The translations under genes and the position numbers were made by a program. A DNA stretch of 44,260 nt, taken from contig CAYJIA010000013.1 of assembly GCA_964370115.1 (NCBI GenBank), positions 1-44,260 of the forward strand, written 5' to 3'. The notes below the pieces were generated by a model. That model was not told the DNA's origin, ran no database searches, and saw nothing but the letters and a program-made list of their open reading frames with translations. This DNA is from SIG603 sp964370115. GTDB lineage: Bacteria > Bacillota > Clostridia > Oscillospirales > Acutalibacteraceae. Shown in pieces: positions 1 to 8,568 of this stretch (position 1 is the stretch's first letter; each line of letters opens with the position of its first letter).

Positions 1-122
1 GGTATCCCAAGTGAGTTAATTTTATTAATGAATCCTTCTTTATCTTCTATAATTTCATAAAGTGCCGCCATAAGCATATCTCCTGCCGCACCCATATTAC
101 ATTCTATGTAAAGTGTTTTCAC
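1..122 (-). CDS. larC: LarC, nickel-pincer cofactor nickel insertase (N-terminal fragment)
   Basis: This is the first 40 codons of a gene that runs off the left edge. The translation opens with MKTLYIECNMGAAGDM, the N-terminal signature of LarC, which uses CTP to insert nickel into the pyridinium-3,5-bisthiocarboxylic acid mononucleotide made by LarB and LarE. The start is GTG at 122; it overlaps the larB stop as GTGA, so the two are translationally coupled. In several lactobacilli larC is read through a programmed frameshift; that part lies outside this window and cannot be checked. Family assignment rests on the N-terminal motif plus two neighbouring lar genes. Confidence 0.85.
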   Translation of the reverse strand, partial: MKTLYIECNMGAAGDMLMAALYEIIEDKEGFINKINSLGI

Positions 123-886
123 TTCACATCACCTCTTTCCCCAATTTTATTTATCATATTTGCCATATATCCAGCACCAAAACCGTTATCAATATTCACA
201 ACGCTAATACCGCTTGCACAGGAGTTAAGCATAGACAAAAGTGCTGCTACTCCGCCAAACGCCGCTCCGTATCCTACACTAGTCGGTACTGCAATGACTG
301 GGCAATCTGCAAGTCCGCCCACAACGCTTGCTAGCGCGCCTTCCATGCCTGCAATAGCAATTATAACCCTTGCACTCATGATTTCTTCCATGTTTGAGAG
401 CAACCTGTGTATTCCAGCAACACCTACATCGTAAAGGCGAACTACTTTATTCCCAAGTATTTCAGCAGTAAGCGCGGCTTCTTCTGCAACGGGCATATCG
501 CTTGTTCCTCCTGTCGCCACGACTATTTTTCCCTTAGTTTTCGGCTTTGGCATTTCTCCGACTATGCCAACCCTTGCCATTTCATGATAAGTTAAAGGTA
601 AAACCGACTTTAAATGCTCTCCGCTCGTCTTTTCGAGTCTGGTTATTAGAATATTTTCTTGTCCTGCCTTTAACATCGCCTTACAAATTCCCTCCATTTG
701 CTCTGCGGTTTTTCCTGCACCGTAAATCACCTCGGCTTCGCCCTGCCTTATCGCCCTATGGTGATCTATTTTTGCATATCCAACATCCTCAAACGGCGAC
801 ATTTTTAGCGCAAGTAGCGCTTCGTCTACATTTTTTTCGCCATTTGCAACTTTTGCCAAGAGCTCCCTGATTGCCAAGCTATCCAT
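119..886 (-). CDS. larB: LarB, pyridinium-3,5-biscarboxylic acid mononucleotide synthase
   Basis: LarB carboxylates the pyridinium ring of nicotinic acid adenine dinucleotide and releases AMP, the first step to the nickel-pincer nucleotide cofactor of lactate racemase and related LarA enzymes. The C-terminal half is PurE-like, with ATGGTSDMPVAEEAALTAE near residue 125 and a glycine-rich GYGAAFGGVAALLSMLNSC near 206, both typical of LarB. The length (255 aa) is normal for the family. The start at 886 is preceded by GGAGGAA at good spacing, and the gene begins one base after the larE stop. Product order larE-larB-larC argues against it being a second PurE; the true purE is at 12224-12724. Confidence 0.93.
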   Translation of the reverse strand: MDSLAIRELLAKVANGEKNVDEALLALKMSPFEDVGYAKIDHHRAIRQGEAEVIYGAGKTAEQMEGICKAMLKAGQENILITRLEKTSGEHLKSVLPLTYHEMARVGIVGEMPKPKTKGKIVVATGGTSDMPVAEEAALTAEILGNKVVRLYDVGVAGIHRLLSNMEEIMSARVIIAIAGMEGALASVVGGLADCPVIAVPTSVGYGAAFGGVAALLSMLNSCASGISVVNIDNGFGAGYMANMINKIGERGDVK

Positions 887-887
887 G

Positions 888-1634
888 CTATCTTTCCTCC
901 AAATCTAAAAAAATTCTATCAAAATAATTCTTCATTTCAATTAAAATCTCATCTTTTTTATCATAAAACTTTAAAATTTGAGATTTGTGTACTTGAATTA
1001 GCGCTGCTTTATTAAAAATTCTCACTCTAAAATCTTTAAAACCCAATGAAAACAGATAATTTTCTGCTCTTTCAACTTTATCTAAAGTAAGCTTGTCAAT
1101 TTCTGTTCCTGTGGGAATTCTAGTTGCAAGACAGGCATACGACGGCTTGTCCCATGTAAATAAATTTGCTTCCTTAGAAAAATCTCTAACCATTTTCTTT
1201 GTAATTCCGCAAATTCTAAGTGGTGAGAGCACTTTCATCTCTTTTAGCGCCTTCATTCCAGGTCTGTCGCCTTCGTCGTCCGATGCATTCGTTCCGTCGA
1301 TAATCTCTGTAAAGCCATCTTGCTTTGCATGCGCCAAGATATTCGAAAAAATTTGGTTTTTACAGTGATAACATCTGTCGTGCGGATTGCTTTTTACCAC
1401 TAAATTTGACAAAACCTCAAGATTTATTATTTCCATATCAACATCTAGCTCTTTTGCAAGTTTCTCAGCATCTTCCAACTCAAACGCGGGTTGGAATTCT
1501 GCATTGACATAATAGGCTTTCACCCTCTTTGCGTACTTCTTTGCAACATACATGAGATAAGACGAGTCTGTTCCTCCAGAAAATGCAATTGCAATCTCGC
1601 CATGCTCCTTAAAAAAATCTTTTAAATTTTCCAT
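888..1634 (-). CDS. larE: LarE, ATP-dependent sulfur transferase of nickel-pincer cofactor synthesis
   Basis: LarE adenylates the LarB product and donates sulfur to its two carboxylates. The PP-loop motif SGGTDS lies near residues 19-24. The protein has the Cys of the sacrificial-sulfur region (PSYACLATRIP, Cys168) and, in addition, a CxxC pair (Cys88 and Cys91, in RCYHCKN). A subset of LarE proteins with three such cysteines carries an iron-sulfur cluster and sulfurates catalytically; this protein has that pattern. I chose ATG 1634 because GAGGAA lies six bases upstream; longer alternatives start at 1646 or 1649 but lack a site. The start follows the stop of the preceding gene by one base. 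Confidence 0.92.
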   Translation of the reverse strand: MENLKDFFKEHGEIAIAFSGGTDSSYLMYVAKKYAKRVKAYYVNAEFQPAFELEDAEKLAKELDVDMEIINLEVLSNLVVKSNPHDRCYHCKNQIFSNILAHAKQDGFTEIIDGTNASDDEGDRPGMKALKEMKVLSPLRICGITKKMVRDFSKEANLFTWDKPSYACLATRIPTGTEIDKLTLDKVERAENYLFSLGFKDFRVRIFNKAALIQVHKSQILKFYDKKDEILIEMKNYFDRIFLDLEER

Positions 1635-1635
1635 T

Positions 1636-2772
1636 TTATTCCTCATCAATATTAAAGCTTATTCCATTTAGCTCCACACCTTCGTTTGCATCGATTAATA
1701 TATATTTTTTGCCATCTATAACCCTTGTTTGTACTAAATCCTTGCGGTCTGGGTTGACTTTTATGACTACATCGGGTGTTGTAATGTTATATTGCTTTAC
1801 ATCTACTACGTTTTTGGGGCTTAGCAAGAAATCTTCACCAAATTCAGCTTCAAAATTTTGTTCAAATCCTTCAAGTTTTTCTTCGCTTACGCCACTCTCT
1901 TCTAGTATATACTTAATTTGCTCTGCGCTCACCGTAAGCGCATTTGGTTCTCTGCTCTCTTTATGGGCAATTACCAAGTTCCCAATTTTTTCGTGCATTT
2001 GCTCTAGCGTGTCAAGACTGCACTCCTTACCCACGGTGTCGGTAATCAAACTTTCAAAGCTTTCCTTTTGAATTGCCGCGCTCATTGGGGCATCGGTCTT
2101 AAAAACCGTGTCAATAAAATCGTCGTGTCCTACCACAGTATCCTTTGTGTAATAAAGTGCGTTGTAAATATTTGTGCTCCTGTCGTCAAAACTTGGGAAC
2201 ATAAATCCAACAATCGGTGGAGACACCGCCCAAATTCCCTCTTTGTTTTGAAAAACGCTCTCTTGATAACTGTAACCAAGTGTAGATTTAGTCTGCTTTA
2301 CAGGGCAGATTGAGCAAAGTATATATGTAAAACTGTCTGTTGACATATTCATGTCTACACTGCCCGACTTTCCTTTGTATGGCACATCATACACATCGCA
2401 AGTGAGCAAAATAAGATAGTTTCCCTCTATTGCTGTATTTTCTATAATTTTATTAAAAAACTCCTCTACCTGCTCTTTATTTTGCAGTTTGGTGTTTTTT
2501 AATTCCATTAAAAACTTATGTTCTTCACCATCTACCACTTGTGAGGTTTCAAATTCAATATCTATCAGGTTTTTATTGACCGTTCCAGAAAGTGTTCTTT
2601 TGAGCACTGTAAGGTACATTTCCTTTTCAGTCTCGGTCATTGTTACCATACTTTGCTCAAAACTCGAAATTATTTCTTTTCTCTCATTTACATAACAACC
2701 GTGGATTTTTGTTATATTATTTTTATCTATTTTATATCGCCTTTTTATTTCGGCTATTTCTCTTTCGTTCAT
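1636..2772 (-). CDS. DUF4317 family protein
   Basis: This 378-residue soluble protein opens with MNEREIAEIKRRYK followed by HGCYVNERKEII and a TLSGTVNKNLIDIEF segment, the pattern of the DUF4317 family that is common in Clostridia and has no assigned biochemical role. No signal peptide, membrane segment or catalytic motif is evident; the middle contains CSICPVKQTKSTLGY and the C-terminal third is acidic. It is tightly packed between the N-acetyltransferase (14 bases) and larE (1 base), so it is probably co-transcribed with both. The start has GGGGAAG just upstream. Function unknown; family call from remembered sequence pattern only. Confidence 0.85.
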   Translation of the reverse strand: MNEREIAEIKRRYKIDKNNITKIHGCYVNERKEIISSFEQSMVTMTETEKEMYLTVLKRTLSGTVNKNLIDIEFETSQVVDGEEHKFLMELKNTKLQNKEQVEEFFNKIIENTAIEGNYLILLTCDVYDVPYKGKSGSVDMNMSTDSFTYILCSICPVKQTKSTLGYSYQESVFQNKEGIWAVSPPIVGFMFPSFDDRSTNIYNALYYTKDTVVGHDDFIDTVFKTDAPMSAAIQKESFESLITDTVGKECSLDTLEQMHEKIGNLVIAHKESREPNALTVSAEQIKYILEESGVSEEKLEGFEQNFEAEFGEDFLLSPKNVVDVKQYNITTPDVVIKVNPDRKDLVQTRVIDGKKYILIDANEGVELNGISFNIDEE

Positions 2773-2786
2773 TGCTTCCCCTTATT

Positions 2787-3587
2787 TTAAGATAGCGCTA
2801 AATTTCTTTTAAACAAAATTTTCGCCTCTTCGATGCTCACGTTTATCCTAAAATTATCCTTTAGCTCTTTTTTCATTTCATCTGCACAGCTTATCAACTT
2901 TACATCAACTTTTCCATTTTCAAAATGCTTAACTTGGTTTTTATCCATAGATATTCTACCACATTTCGTGTAAATATGCACCATAGTTCCTTTATTGAAA
3001 ATAGAATCTGGCGAAAGTTCGCAGTATAGCGACGGTGCGATGAAGTCATTATCATAATTTTCTTCATTTCCAAAAGCATAATAATTTTCCCATACACCGT
3101 GATGCTTGTACTTTAATATGTTTTTAAAAACACTGTCCTCTACTATCTTATATTCTACATTATCTATGACTTGAATTTTGTCATATGCTAGTTCTAGTGG
3201 CAAAGTAGGTGTCGGACAGCCTATGCCTACATCTGTTAGATATTTTTTACCATCTAGCTCTACTACCAAAATTCGATGTCTTCCCATTGGAATAAATCCT
3301 TCTGCCTCGCCGAGCAAAAATCTGCCTAACCTTTGGGTGAATTTATATCCGAGCTCGGTGAGAAGTTTTGCATATAGGCCATTTAGCTCAAAGCAATATC
3401 CTCCTCGACCGTCCTCTACTACCTTTTTGTATACTATTTCTGGGTTTAAATCCAGAGCTTTCCCCAAAAGAATATCAATATTCTCATAAGGAACCGCCTC
3501 ATAATGCTCTCTTTGTAAAGCGCTCAAGCTTTCCAAGCTAGGTTCTTGTATTTTACTATTAATTCTGCCTAAATATCTTTGTAGCAT
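2787..3587 (-). CDS. Arylamine N-acetyltransferase (NAT family)
   Basis: NAT enzymes transfer acetyl (or other acyl) groups from CoA to arylamines and hydrazines through a Cys-His-Asp triad. All three residues can be placed: Cys65 in RGGYCFELNG, His104 in MGRHRILVV and Asp119 in YLTDVGIG, close to the positions in characterised bacterial NATs. The 266-residue length is normal. The open frame extends 14 codons upstream to a GTG at 3629 that would overlap the preceding gene, but ATG 3587 has GGGGATA at proper spacing and follows that gene's stop by 16 bases, so I prefer it. The physiological substrate cannot be deduced from context. Confidence 0.92.
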   Translation of the reverse strand: MLQRYLGRINSKIQEPSLESLSALQREHYEAVPYENIDILLGKALDLNPEIVYKKVVEDGRGGYCFELNGLYAKLLTELGYKFTQRLGRFLLGEAEGFIPMGRHRILVVELDGKKYLTDVGIGCPTPTLPLELAYDKIQVIDNVEYKIVEDSVFKNILKYKHHGVWENYYAFGNEENYDNDFIAPSLYCELSPDSIFNKGTMVHIYTKCGRISMDKNQVKHFENGKVDVKLISCADEMKKELKDNFRINVSIEEAKILFKRNLALS

Positions 3588-3603
3588 AGCTATATCCCCA
3601 TTT

Positions 3604-4872
3604 TTAATTAATAATTTGTACTTCTCCACCGTTTTTTCTAGATTTTTCGGCTAATATGGCAATTACATGACTTTGCATAGAGTTTTTCACTGTGGTCGTT
3701 CTCTCGTTTTCGCCCTGCCCATTTACAAGCATTTCAAGAAAATCTCCCATAATTCCTTCATCTCCGCCACCATGGCCTTTCAAATCTTCATTGTCGGCAT
3801 TTAGGTCAATTAGTGTACTTCCTTTTGAAAAAACTGTGTGCGTTATCGTGTTCGAATTCATATCCGCTCTTATTTCACCTTGTGTACCCATGATATGTAT
3901 ATACCTGTAGCAATCTTCGGTGAAGGCGCACATTGTAAAGCTAATTGTACTGTCATCCTCCATTTGAAGGTTTACAACTTGATGATCTACCACATCGTTA
4001 TCACAGTGATAAACACACCTCCCGTAAGCTCCCGTTTTTAGTGCATCATATAACTTTTCTTTTGTAGGGTTTTCGCACACAACGCTTGCCATAAATGTTT
4101 CCTTGTGTAAAAATCCTGTTTTTTCACCTGTTACATAAATTTTTTCTGCATCAAAAATGCAGTCTTCCTTGACCTTGCACCCACCAAAGCAAAATTTTGT
4201 CGACCCTTGTGGAGCTTTTTCTTTTTTAAATAAATGTGTGGCTCCAAACGATGACACTGCCTTACATTTTTTTCCCATAAGCCAAGTCAAAATATCCATG
4301 TCGTGTGAACATTTTTGTAATATCATCGGGCTTGATTTTTTGCTGTTTCCCCAGTTTCCTCTAACAAAGCTATGGGCTTGATGCCAGAAACCTACGTTTT
4401 CATTTGCTGTAATCGAAACAACATCTCCTATAGAACCATTTTTTATTATATCCTTAATTGTATTATAGAACTTTGTATAGCGTAGTACATGACATACCAA
4501 AACCTTGTTATCATGCATTTCTACGGCATTTAACACCTTGTAGCATTCGTCCAAACTAGGCGAAATAGGTTTTTCAAGCAAAATATCGTATCCTTTTTCA
4601 AGTGCTGGCAACATATGTTCTACGTGCTGTCTGTCCATAGTGCATATGCACACCATGTCTGCTAGTTTTTCCCGTTCTAAAAGTGCTTCAGCCGATGAAA
4701 AACACATTTCATCGGCTATACTATAAAGTTCTTTTGCAATTTCAACTTTTTCGGGAACAATATCGGCGACAGCCACAACTTTCATTTTATCCGGAAAGAC
4801 ATTTTGCATAGAGGCATAAGTACTGCCCCTACTTCCAAATCCTATAATTGCGACAGTTATAATTTTACCCAT
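3604..4872 (-). CDS. Gfo/Idh/MocA family NAD(P)-dependent oxidoreductase
   Basis: The N-terminal Rossmann domain shows VAIIGFGSRG (residues 7-16) and the family EKP motif at 99-101 (LLEKPIS). A CSHDMDIL segment near 187-194 supplies the His/Asp usually near the active site. The C-terminal part contains several cysteines (KFCFGGCKVKEDC and YGRCVYHCDND), a pattern seen in a subgroup of sugar-active members. The 422-residue length is usual. Substrate is unknown; these enzymes typically oxidise or reduce a sugar, inositol or sugar acid. It sits 22 bases after a CPBP protease gene and 16 bases before the N-acetyltransferase start. No sugar transporter is nearby to suggest a substrate. Confidence 0.88.
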   Translation of the reverse strand: MGKIITVAIIGFGSRGSTYASMQNVFPDKMKVVAVADIVPEKVEIAKELYSIADEMCFSSAEALLEREKLADMVCICTMDRQHVEHMLPALEKGYDILLEKPISPSLDECYKVLNAVEMHDNKVLVCHVLRYTKFYNTIKDIIKNGSIGDVVSITANENVGFWHQAHSFVRGNWGNSKKSSPMILQKCSHDMDILTWLMGKKCKAVSSFGATHLFKKEKAPQGSTKFCFGGCKVKEDCIFDAEKIYVTGEKTGFLHKETFMASVVCENPTKEKLYDALKTGAYGRCVYHCDNDVVDHQVVNLQMEDDSTISFTMCAFTEDCYRYIHIMGTQGEIRADMNSNTITHTVFSKGSTLIDLNADNEDLKGHGGGDEGIMGDFLEMLVNGQGENERTTTVKNSMQSHVIAILAEKSRKNGGEVQIIN

Positions 4873-4893
4873 AACTAAATCCCCTTAAATATA

Positions 4894-5859
4894 TTATTTT
4901 TTTATTCTATCTGTTTTGCTCTCAAATCTTTCTTCGCTTACAATCCATGTACAGTCTTTTAGCTTTACAAAAGAGAAAAGCGCTATTAGTATAAATCCAG
5001 ACATTCCGATAATTCCTGTGACAGAAGGGCCGATTAGCAAAGTTTCACTTACATTGTAGTTATCTCCTACTGTCAAGAAGAAAATTCCAACTCCTCCTAT
5101 TGAAGATATTGTACTTCTTACAAAGCAGGCAGGAAGTGCGCTTCCTGTTTTCAGCGTCAAATATCCTGTGAAAACACCTATAGAAAGACAAGAAACAATT
5201 GTAAGTGCTATTCCTGTAAACGGGTATAGTGAGTAGTTTAATCCATAGTTTAAACCTAATATTATCATCGGAATATACCAAACACTCCAAATCAGGCTAT
5301 TAAAAATCAATGCCTTTTTTGCACCGAATTCGGTTACAAGTTTTGGTAGTAAATATCCTCTAAATCCTAATTCTTCTAAAAACACCATAATAATTTGTGC
5401 AAAAGGCGCAAGTAAAAATGTGGTTAACATATTTGAATAAAATACAGATGACGCTTCACTTGCACTTACGCCCATGGTATCTACAAGACCCTGTACTATA
5501 AGTGATGCGTTCGCATCAAAATTTGACGGCTGTACTAGAAAGTATACTGTAATTCCAAAAATTATTGCTATCATCGGAACAAAGATAGCTACAAGATATT
5601 GTATCCAGTTACCTCTAAACCTCGGTTTATACTTAAGGTGTCTCTTGTCCTCCGTCATTCTTTTAACCAAAACTGCGGCTATGCCTGGGGTTACAATGCT
5701 AATTACATAAACTATGCCCCAATCGTCGGACGCCGTGGTAACTCCTGAAACCATAGCAATAATTAGTGCTACCCAAGAAAGTCCAAATGTCACAGTCAAA
5801 AATAAGACTATAGCTTTTTTATTCTTGGATAAATTCTGATATTTTTCTTTTAACGACAT
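4894..5859 (-). CDS. CPBP family intramembrane glutamic endopeptidase
   Basis: A 321-residue multi-pass membrane protein. The hydrophobic segments begin near residues 18, 48, 88 and 143 and continue to the C terminus. The catalytic EExxxR motif is present as FLEELGFRG (Glu162, Glu163, Arg167). CPBP (Abi/Rce1-like) proteins cleave membrane-associated peptides or act in bacteriocin self-immunity. The start codon directly abuts the purD stop, with no spacer, so translation is probably coupled to purD. No bacteriocin gene is visible nearby, so the role is open. A second, distinct CPBP protein is encoded at 39224-40291. Confidence 0.9.
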   Translation of the reverse strand: MSLKEKYQNLSKNKKAIVLFLTVTFGLSWVALIIAMVSGVTTASDDWGIVYVISIVTPGIAAVLVKRMTEDKRHLKYKPRFRGNWIQYLVAIFVPMIAIIFGITVYFLVQPSNFDANASLIVQGLVDTMGVSASEASSVFYSNMLTTFLLAPFAQIIMVFLEELGFRGYLLPKLVTEFGAKKALIFNSLIWSVWYIPMIILGLNYGLNYSLYPFTGIALTIVSCLSIGVFTGYLTLKTGSALPACFVRSTISSIGGVGIFFLTVGDNYNVSETLLIGPSVTGIIGMSGFILIALFSFVKLKDCTWIVSEERFESKTDRIKK

Positions 5860-7122
5860 CTAACTTCTACCTATATCTTTCCTATAATGCGCATCTTTAA
5901 AGTCAATTAGCTTTACAGACGCATAGGCTTTGTCCAAAGCCTCGTCTAAGGTGTTACCAAGTGCAGTAATTCCGAGCACTCTTCCGCCATTTGTGACAAA
6001 ATCGCCGTCTTTATATGCGGTTCCCGCATGATATACTATGGCACTGTCAAGTCCACCGTCTGTATCCAAACCATTTATTTTAATGCCTTTATCGTAATTT
6101 GCAGGGTATCCTCCGCTTGCCATTACAACACAGGCGCTACAATCTTTTTTCCATTTTATATCAAGATCTTCGAGATTTTCACTGTAAATAGCCTCGATTA
6201 TATCCACTAAATCGGTCTCGAGCAGCGGCAAAACAACTTGTGTTTCGGGATCGCCAAACCTTGCATTGTACTCAATTACCCTTGGCCCATTTGGCGTGAG
6301 CATTAGCCCAAAGTATAGACAACCCTTAAACGGTCTACCTTCTTTGTTCATCGCTTCAATTGTGGGAATAAAAATTTCTTTCATACAAATATCAGCAAGC
6401 TCGTCTGTATAATCAGGGTTAGGACAAATTGTGCCCATACCACCTGTGTTAAGACCTTTGTTCCCGTCAAGCGCTCTTTTATGATCTTTTGACGATACCA
6501 TAGGTTTTACAGTTTTTGAATCGGTAAAGGCAAGCACCGTGACCTCGGGTCCTGTCATAAATTCTTCTATGACTATGTTGTTGCCAGAGGCACCAAAAAC
6601 TTTGTCTTCCATTATGGATTTAACTGCATCTTGTGCATCTTCAAAGTTTTCAGCTATAATAACACCTTTACCTAGTGCCAAGCCGTCCGCCTTTACAACT
6701 ATTGGATATGTGTTATTTTCTTTTATGTATGATATCGCCTCGTCTGAGTTTGAACATACTTTATACGCTGCGGTCGGAATATTATATTTCTCCATTAAAT
6801 CCTTAGAAAAAACTTTGCTCGCCTCTAGTACTGCTGCGTTTTTTCTAGGTCCAAATGTTTTAAATCCCTCTTTTTCTAGCGCATCCACCATGCCTGCGGC
6901 AAGTGGGTCGTCTGGCGCCACAAACACGACATCCATTTTATTTTCTTTCGAGAACTTACACACACCCTCTATATCCATAGCGGAAATGTCTATGCAAGTA
7001 GCATCTTTTGATATGCCAGCATTGCCGGGAGCACAAAAAAGCTCGGTGACTTTTTTGCTCTCCTTAAGTTTTTTTACTATGGCGTGCTCTCTTCCGCCAC
7101 TTCCGATGACAAGAATTTTCAT
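5860..7122 (-). CDS. purD: Phosphoribosylamine-glycine ligase (GAR synthetase)
   Basis: PurD joins glycine to phosphoribosylamine with ATP, the second step of de novo purine synthesis. The start MKILVIGSGGREHAI is the hallmark N terminus. An ATP-grasp domain follows (VVKADGLALGKGV near residues 142-154; NTGGMGT near 226-232; GDPETQ near 296-301). At 420 residues the protein is complete. The start at 7122 has AAGGAG a few bases upstream. It is separated from the upstream AICAR formyltransferase gene by 258 bases that contain a structured repeat, an unusual break in a purine operon. It abuts the downstream CPBP gene. Confidence 0.97.
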   Translation of the reverse strand: MKILVIGSGGREHAIVKKLKESKKVTELFCAPGNAGISKDATCIDISAMDIEGVCKFSKENKMDVVFVAPDDPLAAGMVDALEKEGFKTFGPRKNAAVLEASKVFSKDLMEKYNIPTAAYKVCSNSDEAISYIKENNTYPIVVKADGLALGKGVIIAENFEDAQDAVKSIMEDKVFGASGNNIVIEEFMTGPEVTVLAFTDSKTVKPMVSSKDHKRALDGNKGLNTGGMGTICPNPDYTDELADICMKEIFIPTIEAMNKEGRPFKGCLYFGLMLTPNGPRVIEYNARFGDPETQVVLPLLETDLVDIIEAIYSENLEDLDIKWKKDCSACVVMASGGYPANYDKGIKINGLDTDGGLDSAIVYHAGTAYKDGDFVTNGGRVLGITALGNTLDEALDKAYASVKLIDFKDAHYRKDIGRS

Positions 7123-7200
7123 GATGTACTCCTTATTTTTGCAATACCTTAACTCTTCACTCCAACCTTAATGTAAAATCATTGCATAAAATCTCAAATC

Positions 7201-7364
7201 AAGGAAACTTTTCTATCGCAAAAAGTTTCCTCTTTTTGCACCTTGCGCAAAAATTCACCTTCAAAAAAGCTCTTCTAAGGATAGGATTTCGCTTTTTGCG
7301 AAAAGCGGCCCAAGGCTCTGCCTTTGGAAACCGCAATTTTTCGAGAAAACCCGGTAAAGCTTTT
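7201..7364 (-). repeat. Dispersed structured intergenic repeat, copy A
   Basis: Read on the minus strand, this stretch aligns along its whole length with 44100-44260 on the plus strand. Both copies start shortly after a stop codon and share AATCCTATCC, GTGAATTTT, GTGCAAAA and AAACTTTTTGC blocks in the same order. Copy A has three hairpins: 7310-7327 (CCAAAGGC/GCCTTGG), 7290-7307 (CGCTTTT/AAAAGCG) and 7234-7252 (TTTTGCGC/GTGCAAAA). Complementary A/T-rich ends (AAAAGCTTT against AAACTTTT) could close the element. There is no open reading frame worth calling. It could be a MITE-like element or a structured RNA carried in the mRNA between purH and purD. Confidence 0.75.
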
Positions 7365-7380
7365 ATTTTTACATGTGGAC

Positions 7381-8556
7381 TTAGTGGTGGAATAGTCGTA
7401 TGCCTGTGAACGACATAACCATATCGTATTTATTACAAGTCATAATAACATGGTCGTCTCTGATTGAACCGCCTGGTTGAGCGATGTATTTTACGCCAGA
7501 TTTGCTTGCTCTTTCGATATTATCGCCGAATGGGAAGAACGCATCACTGCCTATAGTCACGCCGCTCATGCTCTTTAGCCATTCTTTTTTCTCCTCACGT
7601 GTAAAGACTTCAGGCTTTACAGTAAAGAATTGCTCCCATACGCCGTCTGCAAGCACGTCTTCATAGTCCTCAGAAATATAAACATCTATCGTATTATCTC
7701 TGTCAGGTCTTCTTATATCCGCTTTAAACGGTAGGTTTAAAACTTTTGGATTTTGTCTTAGATACCAGTTATCCGCCTTAGTTCCAGCTAGTCTTGTGCA
7801 GTGGATACGGCTTTGTTGTCCTGCACCTATGCCTATGGCTTGACCATCTAGTACATAGCACACTGAGTTTGACTGTGTGTATTTTAAAGTGATAAGTGAT
7901 ACTATCATATCTCTTATAGCCTCTTTTGGCAAGTCTTTATTTTCTGTTACGATATTATTAAACATTTCCTCGTCGATTTTAAGCTCGTTTCTGCCTTGCT
8001 CAAAAGTAATTCCGAAAACATCTTTATGCTCAATCGCCTCAGGCACGTAGTTCTCATCAATTTGAACCACATTATAAGAGCCTTTGCGCTTGGTTTTTAG
8101 GATTTCCAAAGCCTCGTCTGTGTAGCCAGGAGCTATGATACCGTCGCTCACTTCCCTTGCAAGAAGCGTTGCTGTCTCTTTGTCACAAACGTCAGAAAGT
8201 GCTGCCCAGTCGCCGTATGAAGACATTCTATCGGCGCCTCTAGCCCTTGCGTATGCAGTTGCAATCGGCGTAAGGTCTAAATCCTTTACAAAGTGAACTT
8301 CTTTTAGCGTATCGCTCATTTCCACGCCAAGTCCAACACCAGCAGGGCTTACATGTTTAAACGAAGTCGCCGCAGGAAGACCTGTCGCAAGTTTTAACTC
8401 TCTTACAAGTTGCCAGCTGTTAAATGCGTCCATAAAATTTATATAACCAGGGTTGCCGTTTAAAACTTTTATAGGTAAATCTCTGCCGTCATTTACAAAT
8501 ATTTTAGATGGTTTTTGGTTTGGATTGCATCCATATTTCAAAAGTAAATCTTTCAT
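7381..8556 (-). CDS. purH: AICAR formyltransferase, stand-alone (PurH C-terminal domain type)
   Basis: This enzyme formylates AICAR from 10-formyl-tetrahydrofolate, the penultimate purine step. Only the transformylase half of bifunctional PurH is present (391 aa, against about 510-590 for the fusion). The catalytic Lys-His pair is at residues 67-68 in SFKHVSPAG, and QSNSVCYV and GAGQQSRIHC near the middle are typical of the domain. The missing IMP cyclohydrolase step is supplied by the PurO-type gene immediately upstream, whose stop lies 12 bases away. The single-domain form has been called PurV in archaea. The start has GAGGGAAAAT before ATG. The coding sequence ends at 7381, just before repeat copy A. 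Confidence 0.93.
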   Translation of the reverse strand: MKDLLLKYGCNPNQKPSKIFVNDGRDLPIKVLNGNPGYINFMDAFNSWQLVRELKLATGLPAATSFKHVSPAGVGLGVEMSDTLKEVHFVKDLDLTPIATAYARARGADRMSSYGDWAALSDVCDKETATLLAREVSDGIIAPGYTDEALEILKTKRKGSYNVVQIDENYVPEAIEHKDVFGITFEQGRNELKIDEEMFNNIVTENKDLPKEAIRDMIVSLITLKYTQSNSVCYVLDGQAIGIGAGQQSRIHCTRLAGTKADNWYLRQNPKVLNLPFKADIRRPDRDNTIDVYISEDYEDVLADGVWEQFFTVKPEVFTREEKKEWLKSMSGVTIGSDAFFPFGDNIERASKSGVKYIAQPGGSIRDDHVIMTCNKYDMVMSFTGIRLFHH

Positions 8557-8568
8557 ATTTTCCCTCTC

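Noticed and set aside
119..886. Second PurE paralogue
   Set aside because: The PurE-like domain is at the C-terminal end of a 255-residue protein flanked by larE and larC, the LarB arrangement.
3588..3629. Longer N terminus for the N-acetyltransferase
   Set aside because: It would start at GTG without a ribosome binding site and overlap the Gfo/Idh gene; the internal ATG has a good site.
6539..7171. A 210-residue plus-strand open frame opposite purD
   Set aside because: It is antisense to a certain purD, has a Ser/Thr/Pro-rich composition typical of a mirror frame, and no ribosome binding site.
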